In this document: positions 46,701 to 59,444 of the stretch, one piece after another
How the letters are laid out: each line of letters opens with the position of its first letter
How positions within the stretch are numbered: position 1 is the stretch's first letter
From: Heterobasidion occidentale
Taxonomy: Eukaryota; Basidiomycota; Agaricomycetes; Russulales; Bondarzewiaceae
Assembly: GCA_039111635.1 (NCBI GenBank)
Contig: JBCAQO010000004.1
Location: 2,976,001 to 3,040,000, forward strand
Direction: 5' to 3'
DNA: 64,000 bases
The notes under the pieces: model-generated
What the model was told of the DNA's origin: nothing
Seen by the model: the letters and a program-made list of their open reading frames with translations, nothing else
Database searches by the model: none
Position numbers and translations under genes: made by a program

Positions 46701-47484
46701 TGCTATCCTGCACTGCCCTCTACGCTATCATCGCAGGTTCGTTCGGCATTCAGTGTTGTACAAAGCCCGTAGCTGACCATCTATGATTGTAGAGCTACTC
46801 GTTGATGTGGTCGATGTTGTGTTGGAGGGTTCGGGCATCGACGAGAAATTCCTCGGAGTCACCTTGTTCGCCTTGGTTCCAAACACTACAGAGTTCATGA
46901 ATGCGATGTCGTTCGCTATGAATGGCAACATTGCATTAAGGTATGCTTCCACGTCCTTGAGTCCAATCCTTCACTAATGCATCGTCTCGTGCAGTATGGA
47001 AATTGGGTCCGCGTATGCACTGCAAGTTTGTCTTCTCCAAATTCCTGCGATGGTCGCTTTCTCGGCTTGGTATGATCCAGCAGACGTAGGAAAGGTTGTC
47101 AATACCTTCACGTGCGTGTCCATCGGTTTTTTTTTAGTGGTTGGTTCGCTCACAATGATATCCGTAGGTTGATCTTCCCTCGTTGGGATGTCATTGTCAT
47201 CATCTTGTCTATTTTCCTCTTGACTTATACGTATATTGAAGCGAAAGCCAACTATCATCGTGGCAGTATCCTCATTCTCAGGTACGTGCGGTGTTCTGTC
47301 GTCTCAAGTTGCGGGGTTTCACCCTTACTCTGCATTTCGCAGTTATCTCGTACTCGCCTCTGGATTCTATTTTGCGCCTCCTAGAACGGAACACTCCGGT
47401 GAAGATACCATGATTTTCGGCACCACCGTCGCCCAGTCCTTCAAGGACTCCGCCCAGTTGTTTATCACCTCCCTAGTCAATTAG
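43744..47484 (+). CDS. vnx1: Vacuolar cation/proton antiporter, VNX1-like (CAX family)
   Basis: Member of the calcium/cation antiporter superfamily. Yeast Vnx1 exchanges vacuolar Na+ or K+ for H+. A long N-terminal cytosolic region (acidic tract EDDEFDGDDDEEDDEEE) precedes many membrane segments. The two alpha repeats are NATFGSIIEILLYAIALTQG (about 45515) and VPNTTEFMNAMSFAMNGNIA (about 46875). Between them lie a zinc-ribbon-like insert (CDGCPDHLSSLDAPWTCKHC, about 45862) and a large cytosolic loop. Six introns (near 45781, 46014, 46737, 46942, 47112 and 47281) give a continuous frame to TAG 47482-47484. About 1090 residues. The substrate (Na+, K+ or Ca2+) is inferred from the family only. 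Convergent with DDB1. Confidence 0.88.
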
Positions 47485-47667
47485 ACGGTAACATTACCAA
47501 GTTGACCAGTGAGATGGACTTTTGTTTGCTGCGCTACATGTAGCTGTTACGACTTATTATGATTTCTCGTCTCTACGCATACAATTCAATGTTGATCACA
47601 TACATAATGGCATCTGTTATGAGGTACATCTCGAATCGCTACAACCTGAGAATATGCTTGCTATCTG

Positions 47668-50359
47668 CTAGTGCATGCCCTGAAGGGTCTCCAAAATTCG
47701 TCGTATATGCGCGTACTTCTGCGTCAGCTTTTCTGCCTCGTTCTCACCCGACATGATCTGTTCCATCTCCCGTGATGTCTCGGGGTAATTCATGAACTGC
47801 TCTAGGAAATCACCATCAAGGAAACCGTAGGCGGCCTCGTCAGCGTCTGTCCTCTCCCGACCTCCAGCTGGCGTCCTCCACCTGTAAGAGAACAATGAGC
47901 TGAGTGCCCGAAGGCCCTCAAGATGATGCACTTACCTTGTATGACGAGCCCCCGCGACATCGGTAATGACCTTGCTCAGATTCCGCTGAACAGAACTCAT
48001 CTGCAAGGAAAGCTCCTCGCCCATGTCAAGAAGGACACCTATCCGCCCCGATGCCGTGAAAATCAAGGCTTTAGATTCGATAGCATCTTCAGCTGTATCC
48101 GACGAATGTATAGAACCTGTGAAACAGATATCAGAGCAAGATCAGGAAAAGTAGATGAAGGCGCTACACTTACCCAGCACAATTTTATTCACAAGGTCGT
48201 CGAAATGATAGTGCCCATCTCGATACAAAACCGTTCTTTGTTCTGAACGTTGAATGCTGAAAGTAAAAAGGTTGCAGTCGCTCTGTGATGCAATACGGTC
48301 AACGCTGAACCGCATTTATGGTTATTACTTACATTTGCACCCACGACGCCCTCTTCCCCCCATGCTTCGACCGCAACTGGCCATAAAGGACCATAATCCC
48401 TTGCGACTGTTGTCAAAGTCTCGTCCTGGCAAGATAATATAGAGACAGAGCTAATGGCGTCTCCGACGATCAAGCGAGAGCCATGAGTTGCGAGGCTCAT
48501 GACTAGGTAATTATGGTTCCACTCGCAGACTTTTGTCAAAGACGGATTGTCACCAGCCTCTAGTCTATAGATTACGACCTGAGAATGGAGTGCAATTGAG
48601 AAGATGAATCGACTGATGTATTTAAAACATACCGAAGAATTCACTGCAGCCACAATAAAGCCATCGATCGATGACAGCTGATAGATACAGCCGGGGACAT
48701 CGATTGAGGCCACAGTTTCGAGAGCAATGTGTGCCGAACTCCTGTCATTCATTGAAAAAACGTACAATCGGCCTTGTGAAGGTTCCTTTTCGGCAGGGTC
48801 AAAATTTGCTGTCCCTAGGCACCAGTGGGAATCCCCGTCTTTCACAATGACATTCTGGATAGCTGTGACTTCATGATGCATCTCGCAAGTAAATTGGCAC
48901 AAAACTTAAAGCTTCTATGAATAGGATAGCATGGATAATGGAAAGAATGCATACCCTGGAACGTCGTATCGTCGAGCACTTTGAAAGAGCTGGTCATCAT
49001 TTCCGCATCGCCAACGCGTCCAGGCCCTATGCGCACACACCCTACTCCAAAGGTCTTCAGAGTAGGAGAATATGCCAACCTTCGAGGGTTGTCCAAGCCC
49101 AAAGGGATCTGAAGAATGTTGTTTACAATTTCATACGTTCTGTCATAGATATGTACTCACTGAGCGAATGTGCATCTTGTCTAAGTCGCGAACGCGTCCA
49201 ATCACCAGACCGGACGAGGTTGCGGCCACAAGACACGATTGCCACCACGCAGTGTTCACCACAGATGCGGCAGATGCATCCTGGGAAGTTTCATCAGGCG
49301 ACAAATTCGACGACGGCCCAAGCAGGTATTGCACGCACTTTTAACAGGATAGGCGATCGTTGCAGACGCTCTTTGCCCCAAAACAACATAGCAGCTGTCG
49401 TTCCCAAAGCAAGCACAGTAGAGCGTCCATCTACCTGACTCCTGACTAGAGAGACCGGCAAATGACCTAATGACATAGTTTTCTTGTCGCGGAGTTGTTG
49501 GTCTTGATACGAATATGATACCAACGTCCCATCTCCCAATCCGATCAACAGATGCGAAAGATATTCGGAGCTGGTCGGTGCGTGCGGCGGAACGAAACCA
49601 AGTAATAGAAGAGAGCGGGGAAGCGATGGAACATGGACGGGATCGCATACACGCCCTAAGTGGTCGTTTTTGCTGATAAGAGATAGGATCTCCACACGGT
49701 GAGGTGCCCAGAATCCCACAATAACGTATCGCGAGAATGGATCCGAATGATTGATTGGGCTACAAGATATTGCTGCTATTTCACCATCCAGATCGCGATC
49801 CCTACATGGGATATGATCAATGCCTATGACACCATTCATGGTTGAGGGCGACCACCTACCCGGCGAGATTCAATCCCCCTTCCTCGTTCAAATTCAACAC
49901 AGCTACTCGGCCTCCTTTCAATGCCAAAACGATCTGGCTGCTGTTGACAGAGGCAAGTACGATCTCTCTCCCGGACCACGTTACTCCCTGCTCACTTGGA
50001 GCCCACTCGCTCACTACTCGATGCACGTCCAGAATTGCATCGTATTCCACCAACACTACCCGTTTGGGGGTGACTTGAACGACGAGCGGTGAGTCTTCGT
50101 ACGTCGAAGAGGTGGTACCCAGTTTCTTTGTGCGTCTGGCCAGATTGTTCACAGCTAGAGTGGGAGACTTCGTGATGAAACCAGCAACTAATGGATCGAT
50201 TCGTGTGACCGTCTCTGCGTTGTTCAGGCGGAAAACAGAGGATTGTTGCCCATCCGAGACAATGATATGGGAGTCCTGACTGGAGGCACAAATTATGCAT
50301 AATTCGTAAGAGCGTTGAAGAACGTGAGAACTCACGAATCCTTGAGGTGGGCCGAATCG
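47668..50359 (-). CDS. ddb1: DDB1-like protein, C-terminal part (5' end in the gap)
   Basis: DDB1 is the adaptor of CUL4-RING ubiquitin ligases in DNA repair and replication control. It is built of WD-type beta-propellers. Visible parts in order: QDSHIIVSDGQQSSVFRL, LASVNSSQIVLALKGGRVAV, HLLIGLGDGTLVSYSYQDQQ, NPRRLAYSPTLKTFGVGC, GSHWCLGTANFDPAEKEPSQ or its equivalent, VVIYRLEAGDNPS, RLIVGDAISSVSIL, IGVLLDMGEELSLQM and the ending YGFLDGDFLEQFMNYPETS. The last motif corresponds to the conserved GFIDGDLIESFL. Many introns of about 50 nt are needed. One acceptor choice at about 48297 skips to a frame giving VLYRDGHYHFDDLVNKIVLG. The first propeller, several hundred residues, is absent and must lie in the N gap, which is therefore larger than 100 bp. 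Confidence 0.85.
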
Positions 50360-50459
50360 NNNNNNNNNNNNNNNNNNNNNNNNNNNNNNNNNNNNNNNNN
50401 NNNNNNNNNNNNNNNNNNNNNNNNNNNNNNNNNNNNNNNNNNNNNNNNNNNNNNNNNNN
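50360..50459. other. Assembly gap, 100 N
   Basis: Exactly 100 N, the usual placeholder for unknown size. The start of DDB1 (minus) and the start of the Rid1-like gene (plus) both fall in it. They form a divergent pair, and the missing DDB1 N terminus alone needs well over 1 kb. Confidence 0.98.
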
Positions 50460-51951
50460 CCCAAGTCGCGCGCACAGGGGAACACGGTGTTCTTGGACAA
50501 CGTAGTCGCAAGCAAGCCCGCGAAAGACAAGAGCGCAGTCAAGGTCATGTCGTCTGTACAGTTCGTCAGCATCTTGACAGGGTCGTCGAGCATTCAGTTG
50601 GATGTCGATATCATAAAAAAGCTGCGCTTGCTTCTGAGAAATGAATCCGCGAGGTAGGCCGTCGGTACAATCACTTATCATCCCGAGACTGAACGGATGT
50701 GGTGGGCAAAGTTGGTCGCAGGACTTCCTCAAAGCGGGTGGTTACTCGGCTCTTCTGACACGTCTCAACGAGATCCTCGAGGTCGAATGGCGGTGCGTCA
50801 GTAGTTAAGGTGACCACTGGTCGCTGGCTGAACTCTCCTCACGAGAAGAGCAACACGATGACAAGATTCTGCATGAGCTGTTACGGTGCCTCAAAGCCTT
50901 GTCGACATCATCTATCGGCTGCTTCGCCCTTCGCAGCTCCTGCCCGACGCCCTTCGTCCAGCTGGTGTCGCTTCTCTACTCCGACAAAAAGCCTGGCGAT
51001 GTAGCGACGCGTCAACTCATCGTCGATCTTTTGCTCATCCTCTTTGAGCTCTACCCGCCAACTGCGCTGCCCTCCGTCGGCTCGTTGTCGCGCCGAGACA
51101 CCTGGGATCGAAGCGCTTCCGAAATGCAGCCAGGTCAAGCCATCTCTCTTCCTCACCCTCACAAGACACTCTTTTCGCTCCTCCGCGCGATCTTGCTCAC
51201 GCCTGCGCCGCCTTCGGCCGAGGCCCCGGCGGTGCCGGTTTCTCCACACGAATTCATTGACGCGCTTCATCGGCCACGGATCTACAAAACGTACCTCCAG
51301 GAACTCTCGGACATCTGCCGGGACTACTTCTGGGTATTCTGTCATCCGAACAACGCGCTATGGAATCTGGCAGACACAGATGAGGCCAAAGTTGAGAAGC
51401 CTCGGGCGCCTGGTGGTATGACGGGCGGCGTGGAGTTTGAAGCTATGGGATACCTGGTACGACATTGTTTCTCCTAAGCGAATTTGCGATACTGAGGCCT
51501 AGTATTCCGCGGTAGACTACTCACTTCAGGCTCGTCAACGCTCTCGCTAAGGCCGCGATTGATCTTGATCTACCAATGGAGCACGCGTTATCGGCATACC
51601 AGCTTCACGTAGATCTCTTCCTCTCCGGACTAGAGCGCATTGTTTTGGTACATGTTCTTCTATATATACCCGTACATATTCTCACACTAGTTGTACAACT
51701 AGATCGCGCGCAAAGCATCCGCAACATACTATCCCACCCTTCACCTCGAACTTTCGCGCTACATCGCGCTCGCGGCAGAAGCGCACTTCGAGCTTCCTTG
51801 GACCGTCTCTCGCCTTATCGGCCCCCCACCATCCGCGATGTGCAAGCGGTCTGCGCATGGGAGCCCGCGCTCCCCGACAAAGAAGAGCGGTGCACCCGCA
51901 GCGCCCGTCCTCCCCTCCCCTCGGCGCATGGACCCGATCAAGTTCGATTGA
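50460..51951 (+). CDS. rid1: Rid1-like GBD/FH3 protein (5' end in the gap)
   Basis: Formin-type GTPase-binding and FH3 (armadillo) region without the FH1 and FH2 domains, as in the fungal GTPase-binding protein Rid1. It probably binds a Rho-family GTPase in polarised growth. Seen: QLDVDIIKKLRLLLRNESAS, GGYSALLTRLNEILEVEWR, ALRSSCPTPFVQLVSLLYSD, HRPRIYKTYLQELSDICRDY, APGGMTGGVEFEAMGYL, ARKASATYYPTLHLELSRYI and FELPWTVSRLIGPPPSAM. The end is PRRMDPIKFD at TGA 51949-51951. Introns are near 50654, 50789, 51457 and 51646. The junction at about 50789-50848 leaves the frame one base off, perhaps another sequence error. The exact start is lost in the N run. Confidence 0.78.
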
Positions 51952-53213
51952 TCTCATTCGGCAGTTTGGCTGGGGGGTTTGCATTGACAGCAGGTCTGTT
52001 CGTGTGCCTGTTGCTACGCATACATTCATGGCATTACTACGCCTCGACTGGATTGAGGGCTCGGACACGATATGATATGGACCACGATCATTTATGGCAT
52101 CTTAGATTCTGAAGTGGGGCCGACGGGCGTCGTCTTCTCGTTTCCGTGCGCTTCGTTCTGGCGCCCGTTTACGCTCTTGGATCTGACAGACGCTTCAACC
52201 TGTTTTGCAACCTTGTTTGCCTTTTTTTAATTTCTCTTTTTCCATATTGTATGCTACTCACGCGCGATGTGTCATCGCTGACGATTCTGACGACGACTGC
52301 GATGACGATGATGATTTCATGACAGACGGTGGTATGACTCTCTACGCCGTCGTTGCTGTTGCTGTCGCTGCTGTCGTTTGTTTCGAATTGGTGTCTTGCT
52401 TTACATTGTTATTCGCCCCGTTTTCCATTCCCCATGCAACGTTGGATGTTTGTTCTACCTTTTTTATGTCTTTGGTCCCAGCTTCATATGGTTTCCTGCG
52501 CATCGATATCGATCATTCACATATTCGCATGAAGCACTGCATGATGTACACTACGGATAGAAAGGCTCGTTTCGCAGGGTTCATGTGCGGTCAGATCTGC
52601 TCTCGGCTGTCCTGTGAACCATCCGATAAACAACATCTCCTCCGACATAGCTTGTCTTTTCGTGAGGGAGCACGGTGATCTGTCTTTACAATCGAATGAT
52701 GCCCCATGCGGCGACATGAGCATGTATCCGCCTTGGCCCCCATCACGGATGACACACCATCATGATGCGTCGAGGAGCATCTCGGGATGTACTTATGGAG
52801 AGTCGAACACAGCGAGCTGCGAGCCCATCAACGCTATTTGTTTCATCGACGATCGCGGGTACTCACATCTACAGCAGTATTGGGAGGCAATTCGCCCGGT
52901 GCATCACGCCAGAAAGATCCGAACAGAGTAGTACATGTGTAAGTTGATTCCACACTTTTAGATCAACACGTTGCATCCGAGACGAACGATCGGTGCCGTT
53001 ACCAAGCCACATCATACTACTCATACATACAACAACCTGTCAAACAGGTACGAGAGCGCGGAGTGTGTATCCAAGCCAGGGATCGGGAGCATCAGGGAAC
53101 GTCGAGGGAATTACTTGAATTTTAATTATATCGAACAGCTGCGCCATCGTCCTCAGGCGCCCGGAGTGCAAGGGGTCCGCACGGAGCCGCACGGAGGCCA
53201 TTGTTCGCTCGAA
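51952..53213. other. Intergenic, convergent 3' ends
   Basis: About 1.26 kb between the ends of the Rid1-like and GMC genes. It has T-rich tracts and a GAT/GAC triplet-rich patch (about 52285-52320). The ORFs present lack homology I recognise and are broken by low-complexity sequence. No gene is called. Confidence 0.5.
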
Positions 53214-56200
53214 TTATGAATTCGTCCTTCGAGCATTGAGCGCCTCTTTGATGATGTCCGCCGCCTTCTCGGCGACTGCGATCGTGGGCGCTGCCTAAGC
53301 AGACGAGTTAAAAACAGAGGGACATCAGTAATCTGCACTCAGTAAGCACGCCACCACCGTCCGGGGAAATAACACCGCGCTTATCGTGAATAGCGTGAAC
53401 AAGGTTCGGAAAAGATGAAGCAGAAGAAGGCCCCGAAAAAATCAAACTGCAGAGAGAGAAGCTCGAAGGTGCGGGAGAAGACGATGAAGGTGGAAAGGAA
53501 CCGAAGAAGAAGAAGACCAAGAAAAAAAAAAGTGCGGGTGACCCATGTATTCTGGAGTACTTACTGTGTGGCCCGCGATGATCGTCGGGAAGACAGACGC
53601 ATCCACGATCCTCAAGTTGGGTATTCCGTGCACACGCAGACGGGCGTCGACGACGCCGCCTTGGGACAGCGGGCCCATTCGCGCCGTACACGTGGGGTGG
53701 TACAGCGTCTCGGTGCTCGTGCGGATATACTCGACGAGCTCCTCGTCGCTCGCGTCCGCCAGCCGATGTCCAAAGTGCGGATCCGCGTTGCCGTGGTCGA
53801 GGATTCCAGCTAGCGGCTGCGAGCCCGCGACGCGCGTCAGAACGCGCATGCCACGGACCAGCACGTCAACGTCGTGTTCTGTCGAGAGATACCTGCATCA
53901 CGAACAAGACAGGGCGGTGCCGTTAGTCAACGGGGACACAACTACAACAGCTAGACGGTAATGATGTCATCGGTAGCCAGACGTGGCCAACGTCACACGC
54001 GCCTCGTGGTATGGGGCAACAGACAGAAGAATGACAGCATACTTGGGATCTATCACAGGTGCCTCGAACGGGTCTGATGACTTCAGCGTTATGGACCCCA
54101 AACTCGTAGGCCTGCAGCGTTGAGGCGAACGGGTATTATGAGATGCGCAGGTTCACGAGGAGGTTGTCCGACACGCACCGCAACAGGACCATGTGTAGCC
54201 CCATCGTGTTTCCGACAGGCAGGATGGTCCGTCCGTGCCCTTTGTAACCCATAGGTGTCACGAAGAACTCGAGGTCGGGGCACTCGGGCCCCGAGGTCGA
54301 GTCTTCGGGATGCGTGGGGTACTTCTCTGTCGGAAATAGTTTAGGATCGGAGGAGCGGAAGAATGCCGCGGCCTCAGCGATCTGCACGGAACAGTGATAT
54401 GCAGTAAGCTGAGCGTCCGATGTCATTCAATGTAGACTTCTCGCACGTTGGTCGTCAAAGGACCTTTGCCTGTGGTCATGTACTGCGCCAGAGCAGAAAA
54501 CGTCTTCATCTTCGACCCTCCTACGCCATTGCGCATCAGATAGTTCAAGGATTCCCCGGCCGTCTCTCTCATAACAACATCGACCACAGGATGATCCATG
54601 AGGTGCGCGCCGACCCCAGGCAAGTCAGCGACCACAGGGATAGTGTGAGAACGGAGGTGGTCGGCGGGGCCGACACCAGACAGCATCAAGATCTATACAG
54701 ATGTCAGCACTCGACTTCCTGTTCTGCCGTACATGAAAGGCGCGCGCACGTGAGGAGTGTGAACCGCACCCGCACTGTGATTATCACCAGTCAATGACAG
54801 CGAGCATGAACGCAGGACAAAAGCACGACGCACGAGAGCACAACCTCTTTCCTGGCCCTCACCCGGAAGCGCGGCCCCTTCTCGCTTTTCGCAAACTCCA
54901 CGCCCACGACACGCGTCTGGCCATCCGTCGTGTCAAAAAGGAGCTTCGTGACGCTCGCGTTGACCGCGACCGTCAAGTTCGGCCGGGCGAGTACGTCAGG
55001 AGTGAGATACGCAGACTCTGTCGTCACGCGCCGTCCTTTTGCATCGATGTAGGTCACTTTTCGTTTTCACGGCAATAACGGTTAATTGTTTCTCTAACAG
55101 ACATGCGTTCTAGGTAGGCGGACTCTACTCACTAAGCTACACGCGGAGAGCTCGGTCAGCAAACATTTAAACCGTGTTTTTTGAAGGCTCACTTTGGCCA
55201 CACCCAGCGTTCCCTTGGGCGTGTTTAAATCATGCTCGCGCGAAAGGCCGATGTTCTCGCATGCATCCAAGAACCTGCGCGTTATTGGGGAGAAATTGCC
55301 GAAATTGCCGACTGCACCAAAAAAGTCATACACAAGCCGTGTTACTTTTCAAAGCCCTTGCGTGACGATAGGATTACTCACCTTCGACCACTCCCTTTGT
55401 TCCTCGCTGAGTCGTGTCCACGCCAGGGAAGAGTTCGCTAGGGATGTACTTCTCGAATTTCAAGAAATATCTGAACATAGGGTGTGATCAGCGGTTCGCA
55501 GAATAGATATTTCAAAGACTTACTTGTGAAACTTGTTATAGGCCCACTCCTCTGCACCGTCCGTGCCAGCCATTCTGGCCCATTCGTCATAATCGGACGG
55601 CGAGCCATAGTGGAAACTACGGCGTCGAAGGGAGTCATGAGCCTTCGCGTAAGAGACGATATCGAGGACGACGTCCTTACATCTGTGCGTTGATAGTAGA
55701 GCCTACAAGCTTTTTGAGTCCGGCTCACACGTCACAAAAGCCCACACTTACAGCCGCCGAGCATTTTTCCTGCATATCGGGTCAGTTTCGTGGACGATGG
55801 CATCGAAGCAGCCGCGTCCCCTCACCTCGAGGCCAATAGTGCACTTTTTCGCCTGCGTTCGCCTGCGGCGTGGTGTACAGGTTAAAAACGCGGTCCGTGC
55901 CAAACAAGATACTGTATCCGCTCGGGACGCGTGCGAGCGCGAGCGAAAGCGCGCTTTTTGTCGGACGAAACGTCAAGATAGAACTGGCGTGAAAGAATGG
56001 CAGTGCGTACCTTTCGCCGGCTTCGAGCACGAGGACGCGGATTGAGGGATCTTCGGTCAGGCGTGAAGCGAGCACGCATCCCGCCGTTCCTTATATCCCC
56101 GAGACGCAAGAGCTCTCGAATTGAGCGGCGTATCTACCTTGGGGAACGAGGGCGAGCTTACCTCCACCGACGATAACCACGTCATATTCGTCGAAGTCAT

Positions 56201-56441
56201 GATCGCCGTCGACGCTCCTCCCGACACTCCGCAGGTCTTCGATAACCTTCGAGCGCTTGGCTTTCGTGCGGACCTTGAGGATCTGCAGTAAGAGGTTGAC
56301 GAGGACGAAGGCGGCGCTGATCTTGGCGAGACGCGGGCGGTCACGCAGCTTAAGTGGGATGATGGTGAGGGCTAGGGCGGTCAATAGGGCGGGTACATTG
56401 GACTGAAGCCAGAGCAGCTGGGGGACGACCGCTCGCGACAT
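53214..56441 (-). CDS. GMC oxidoreductase with N-terminal membrane anchor
   Basis: FAD-dependent glucose-methanol-choline family oxidase or dehydrogenase. Start [13 protein letters not shown] at 56441 (an ATG at 56474 is also in frame). The N terminus has two hydrophobic stretches ([13 protein letters not shown] and [14 protein letters not shown]), then YDVVIVGGG joined across an intron to [13 protein letters not shown], the dinucleotide-binding motif. Further parts: [97 protein letters not shown] (catalytic His region), [12 protein letters not shown] and [20 protein letters not shown]. More than ten introns, including one of about 150 nt near 55190-55050. It spells out as an intact gene after splicing. 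Substrate not predictable; relatives include aryl-alcohol and choline oxidases. Confidence 0.94.
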
Positions 56442-57491
56442 GGGCGGAGTGGCGAAATCAACTGGAGAAGTCAAACAGGCGAGAGGAGCGCCGCTCGGTT
56501 GAGGTGACGAGCACTACAGGATGCTCTTCGACTTGATTAGGCTAGGGCCTTCTGGGTAATTTCGCGCCAAGACGAATATTAACAAGAGTTTGCCTCGCAC
56601 TTTTCCGTTCGGTGAAGATCGGCGCTCGGCGCGCGGGTGCGTCAGCTTAGCCAGGAGGAGTTGAGATCGTAGAAAGAAAGATGTGCGCAGTGTCAGACAA
56701 GTCGCTGTAGACGACGAGTTTGCAGAGAACAAGCAAATGAGACAAAATACATATACTACCCCACGGGGTAGCATAGCGCCCGCCGGTAAACCAGGCCCCT
56801 GTTGAGCCAGCAGGGAATCATGTGATAGAGCTATTCGGGAGCGGGCGTCGGTGGTGGGCACGCACGGACGCGGGTGCGGTAGTGGTACATGAATAGCTTT
56901 CGGTGAACCTTGGCGGGCTTTCGAGCGTGAGGACGATGCTCCAAAAAATAAAGAGATCCAAGCAGCGTGCATCGCAACGCAAGTCTGCTCGAAGTCGGCC
57001 ACGTTGTTGATTTTTGTAGTCGGCGGAAAGGCGCTGAGCCTCTTGAAGAGAGCAAGAGTTTTTGATTTTGAAATCCCTCGCCGACGACGACTCAACGACG
57101 CTCGCCGCCTCTCTCTCCTCTTCAACGACATCATCTGCCCTTCCTCCGCCGCCGCGGTGTGCGCATTCGGCTAGTACAGGCCTCGCATGGGCTGTGGAGC
57201 GCGACAGGGGGTTATTTAGCGTGAGACACCTGCATCAGCGAGGCGCTGCACCCGACACTTCTACCTCCTCTCTTCACCACCACGTCTCCAACCCTGGCCT
57301 CAGGCCAGACCCCTCGACGTCCGTTCGGCTTCCTCGCAGCGCGCATAGGCAGACGCAAACACTCGTCCTCGCACATCTCCACCCGCGACGTCTCCGAGCC
57401 CAAACCCGCGCTCCCCCGCGCCGCCACCACTAACATCGCCGCCACCCCCACCACCGCAATCGCCCCTGCCCCTGCCCCTGCCGCCGCCACC
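56442..57491. promoter_or_regulatory. Divergent promoter region, GMC oxidoreductase and RhoGAP
   Basis: About 1.05 kb between two divergent starts. C- and T-rich tracts precede the RhoGAP start (57100-57490). No gene was recognised. Confidence 0.5.
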
Positions 57492-59444
57492 ATGACCGCA
57501 GAGCACCGCGAATCCCCGCCATCCAAGGCCAGCCTCAAGGCCTGGTGGCAACACTTCACCATCGCGCAGAAGTTCAAGCCCCGGGAGCCCGAAAAAGGTG
57601 CGTCCTGCCCCCCGTCCTCGCCCGCTTCTCGCCGTGGGCCAACGCGCGGAGCATGCGCTCTCGGACACTTCAGAGGTCGAGGAGCACGCCGTGTTCGGGA
57701 AGCCGCTCAAGGAGAGCCTCCGGTACGCCAGCGTGCAGATATCGACCGCGAACGCGAACGGAGAGCTCTATGTGTGGGGTTACATCCCCGTCGTCGTGGC
57801 GAAATGGTGCGTCCCACTGCTCCCGTGCCCGCGCGGAGCATCCGTTTTCCCCTGTTTTCTTACGTTCGCGCGCACTCATCGACTCCGTTGCGCGGCATGT
57901 CTGCTCAGTGGGCTGTACCTGAAGGAGAATGGTGCGTGTCGGTATTGTCAAGTCCTGCATGCCATGGTTGTTGGCGCTCATGGTCAAAGACAGCGACCGA
58001 GGTGGAGGGCACGTTTCGCGTGAACGGGTCGAACAAGCGGATGCGCGATCTACAGGCGATGTTTGAGGCCCGGCCACGGGTGCGTGTTTGACACTCGTGC
58101 GTCCGCGTTGAAGGGCGCTGCTCACAGCATGGATGTACACAGTACGGAAAGTCGTTGGACTGGAAGAAGGAGAACTATACGACGCACGACGTCGCGAGCG
58201 TGTTTCGGAGATATCTCACTCAGATGCCGGTACGTGTTTCTCTCGTGTCGCGTGTGTCCGCTTGTGCTGAAGCCCTGCACCTGCAGGAGCCTGTGATACC
58301 CTATGATCTGTATTTCCAGGTGCGTGCGAGCCTGACAGACACCCCCTATAGTTGCTAACGAGCGCGGACAGTTTCGAGACGCGATAGGTGGTTGCCCTGC
58401 GTTTCGGGCGCTCTTCATTCATACTGATATATCTGCGCAGCTAAGCAGCCATATATCCAAGACGAGGTGATCGCGACATACAAGCGTTTGATCTCGTCGA
58501 TGCCGCGTGCGAACCAGTACCTGCTCCTCTACGTGCTCGACCTCCTATCCGTCTTTGCGCGCAAGTGCGACAAAAACCTCATGACGGCGAAGAGTACGCA
58601 AGCCCCTGTCTCCCCTCGCGCTTCCCCCTTCCTGACGCCCTCATCCCTGCAGACCTCGCGGTGATCTTCCGCCCGGGGATCATGTCGCACCCGTCGCACG
58701 AGCTCTCGCCGAAGGAGCACCAGCTGAGCCAGGAGGTGCTCGAGTTCCTGATCGCGCACCAGGACTGGTTCATGCTCGACATCCCGCCGCCGCCCGCGAA
58801 GGCCAAGACGAGCGCGGCGGGCGAGGAGATGGACGACATGGCGCTGGTGTCGAGCTCGGACGACGACAGGTCGACCGTCGGCGGGTGGAAGCTCGTCGGC
58901 GGGCGCAGCGAGGCGGAGAAGCGGAAGGTTGCGCGGCGCAGGACGACGACGGAGCGCGAGCGCGAGCGGCTGCGGATCGGTGAAGACTCCCTTCTTACTC
59001 GCTGACCCGAGACCGCACCAGTCGCTGACTCGACTCCCTTCCCCGTTCCCTCTCCTCATTCTCGCACTTTCCTCTCCTCATTCTCGTCTTCACCCTCGCG
59101 CCCTCCATCTCTTCGTTCTATCGCGTTTTGTAGGTCTAGGTCCGGATCGTGAGCGAGGGGGGAAGAGCTCCGTGGATCTATCCCCTGTCTCCGAGTCGCC
59201 GGGGCGGATCGACGGCGCGCACGCCATCTCGCGCAGCCGGACGCTGCCCTCGACGCGCTCTGGGCGGAGCAGCGCCAGTCGCGGGGGGCACTCCGCTGCT
59301 GCTGCTGCTGCTGGCCCCGGCGCAGAGGACGAGCGGCAAGCGAGGGTGCTGAAGAAGGCCCGCCGCGCGTCTGCGCAGCAGCAGCAGCAGCATTCTCCAC
59401 ACAAGCGGCCGCCGCAGGGCGGCGTGCCTGCTGCGACGTCGTAG
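57492..59444 (+). CDS. Rho GTPase-activating protein, SAC7/BAG7 type
   Basis: Stimulates GTP hydrolysis by Rho-type GTPases controlling actin and cell-wall synthesis. Start MTAEHRESPPSKASLKAWWQ. The RhoGAP domain spans exons 2-9: VFGKPLKESLRYASVQIS, YIPVVVAKCGLYLKENATEV, then EGTFRVNGSNKRMRDLQ with the arginine finger in FRV. It continues with YGKSLDWKKENYTTHDVASV, YLLLYVLDLLSVFARKCDKN and LAVIFRPGIMSHPSHELSP. The C-terminal tail is serine-, arginine- and glutamine-rich, with a short QQQQQ run and poly-alanine. At least nine introns (for example after 57597 and 57805, and 58979-59133) all keep frame to TAG 59442-59444. The EVEGTFRVNGS block and the GYIPVVVAK lead-in match the fungal SAC7/BAG7 subgroup. 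Confidence 0.94.

Noticed and set aside
52205..52678. 157-codon plus-strand frame between the Rid1-like and GMC genes
   Set aside because: Begins in T-rich sequence and includes a simple GAT-rich tract. Not recognisable, probably 3' flanking sequence.
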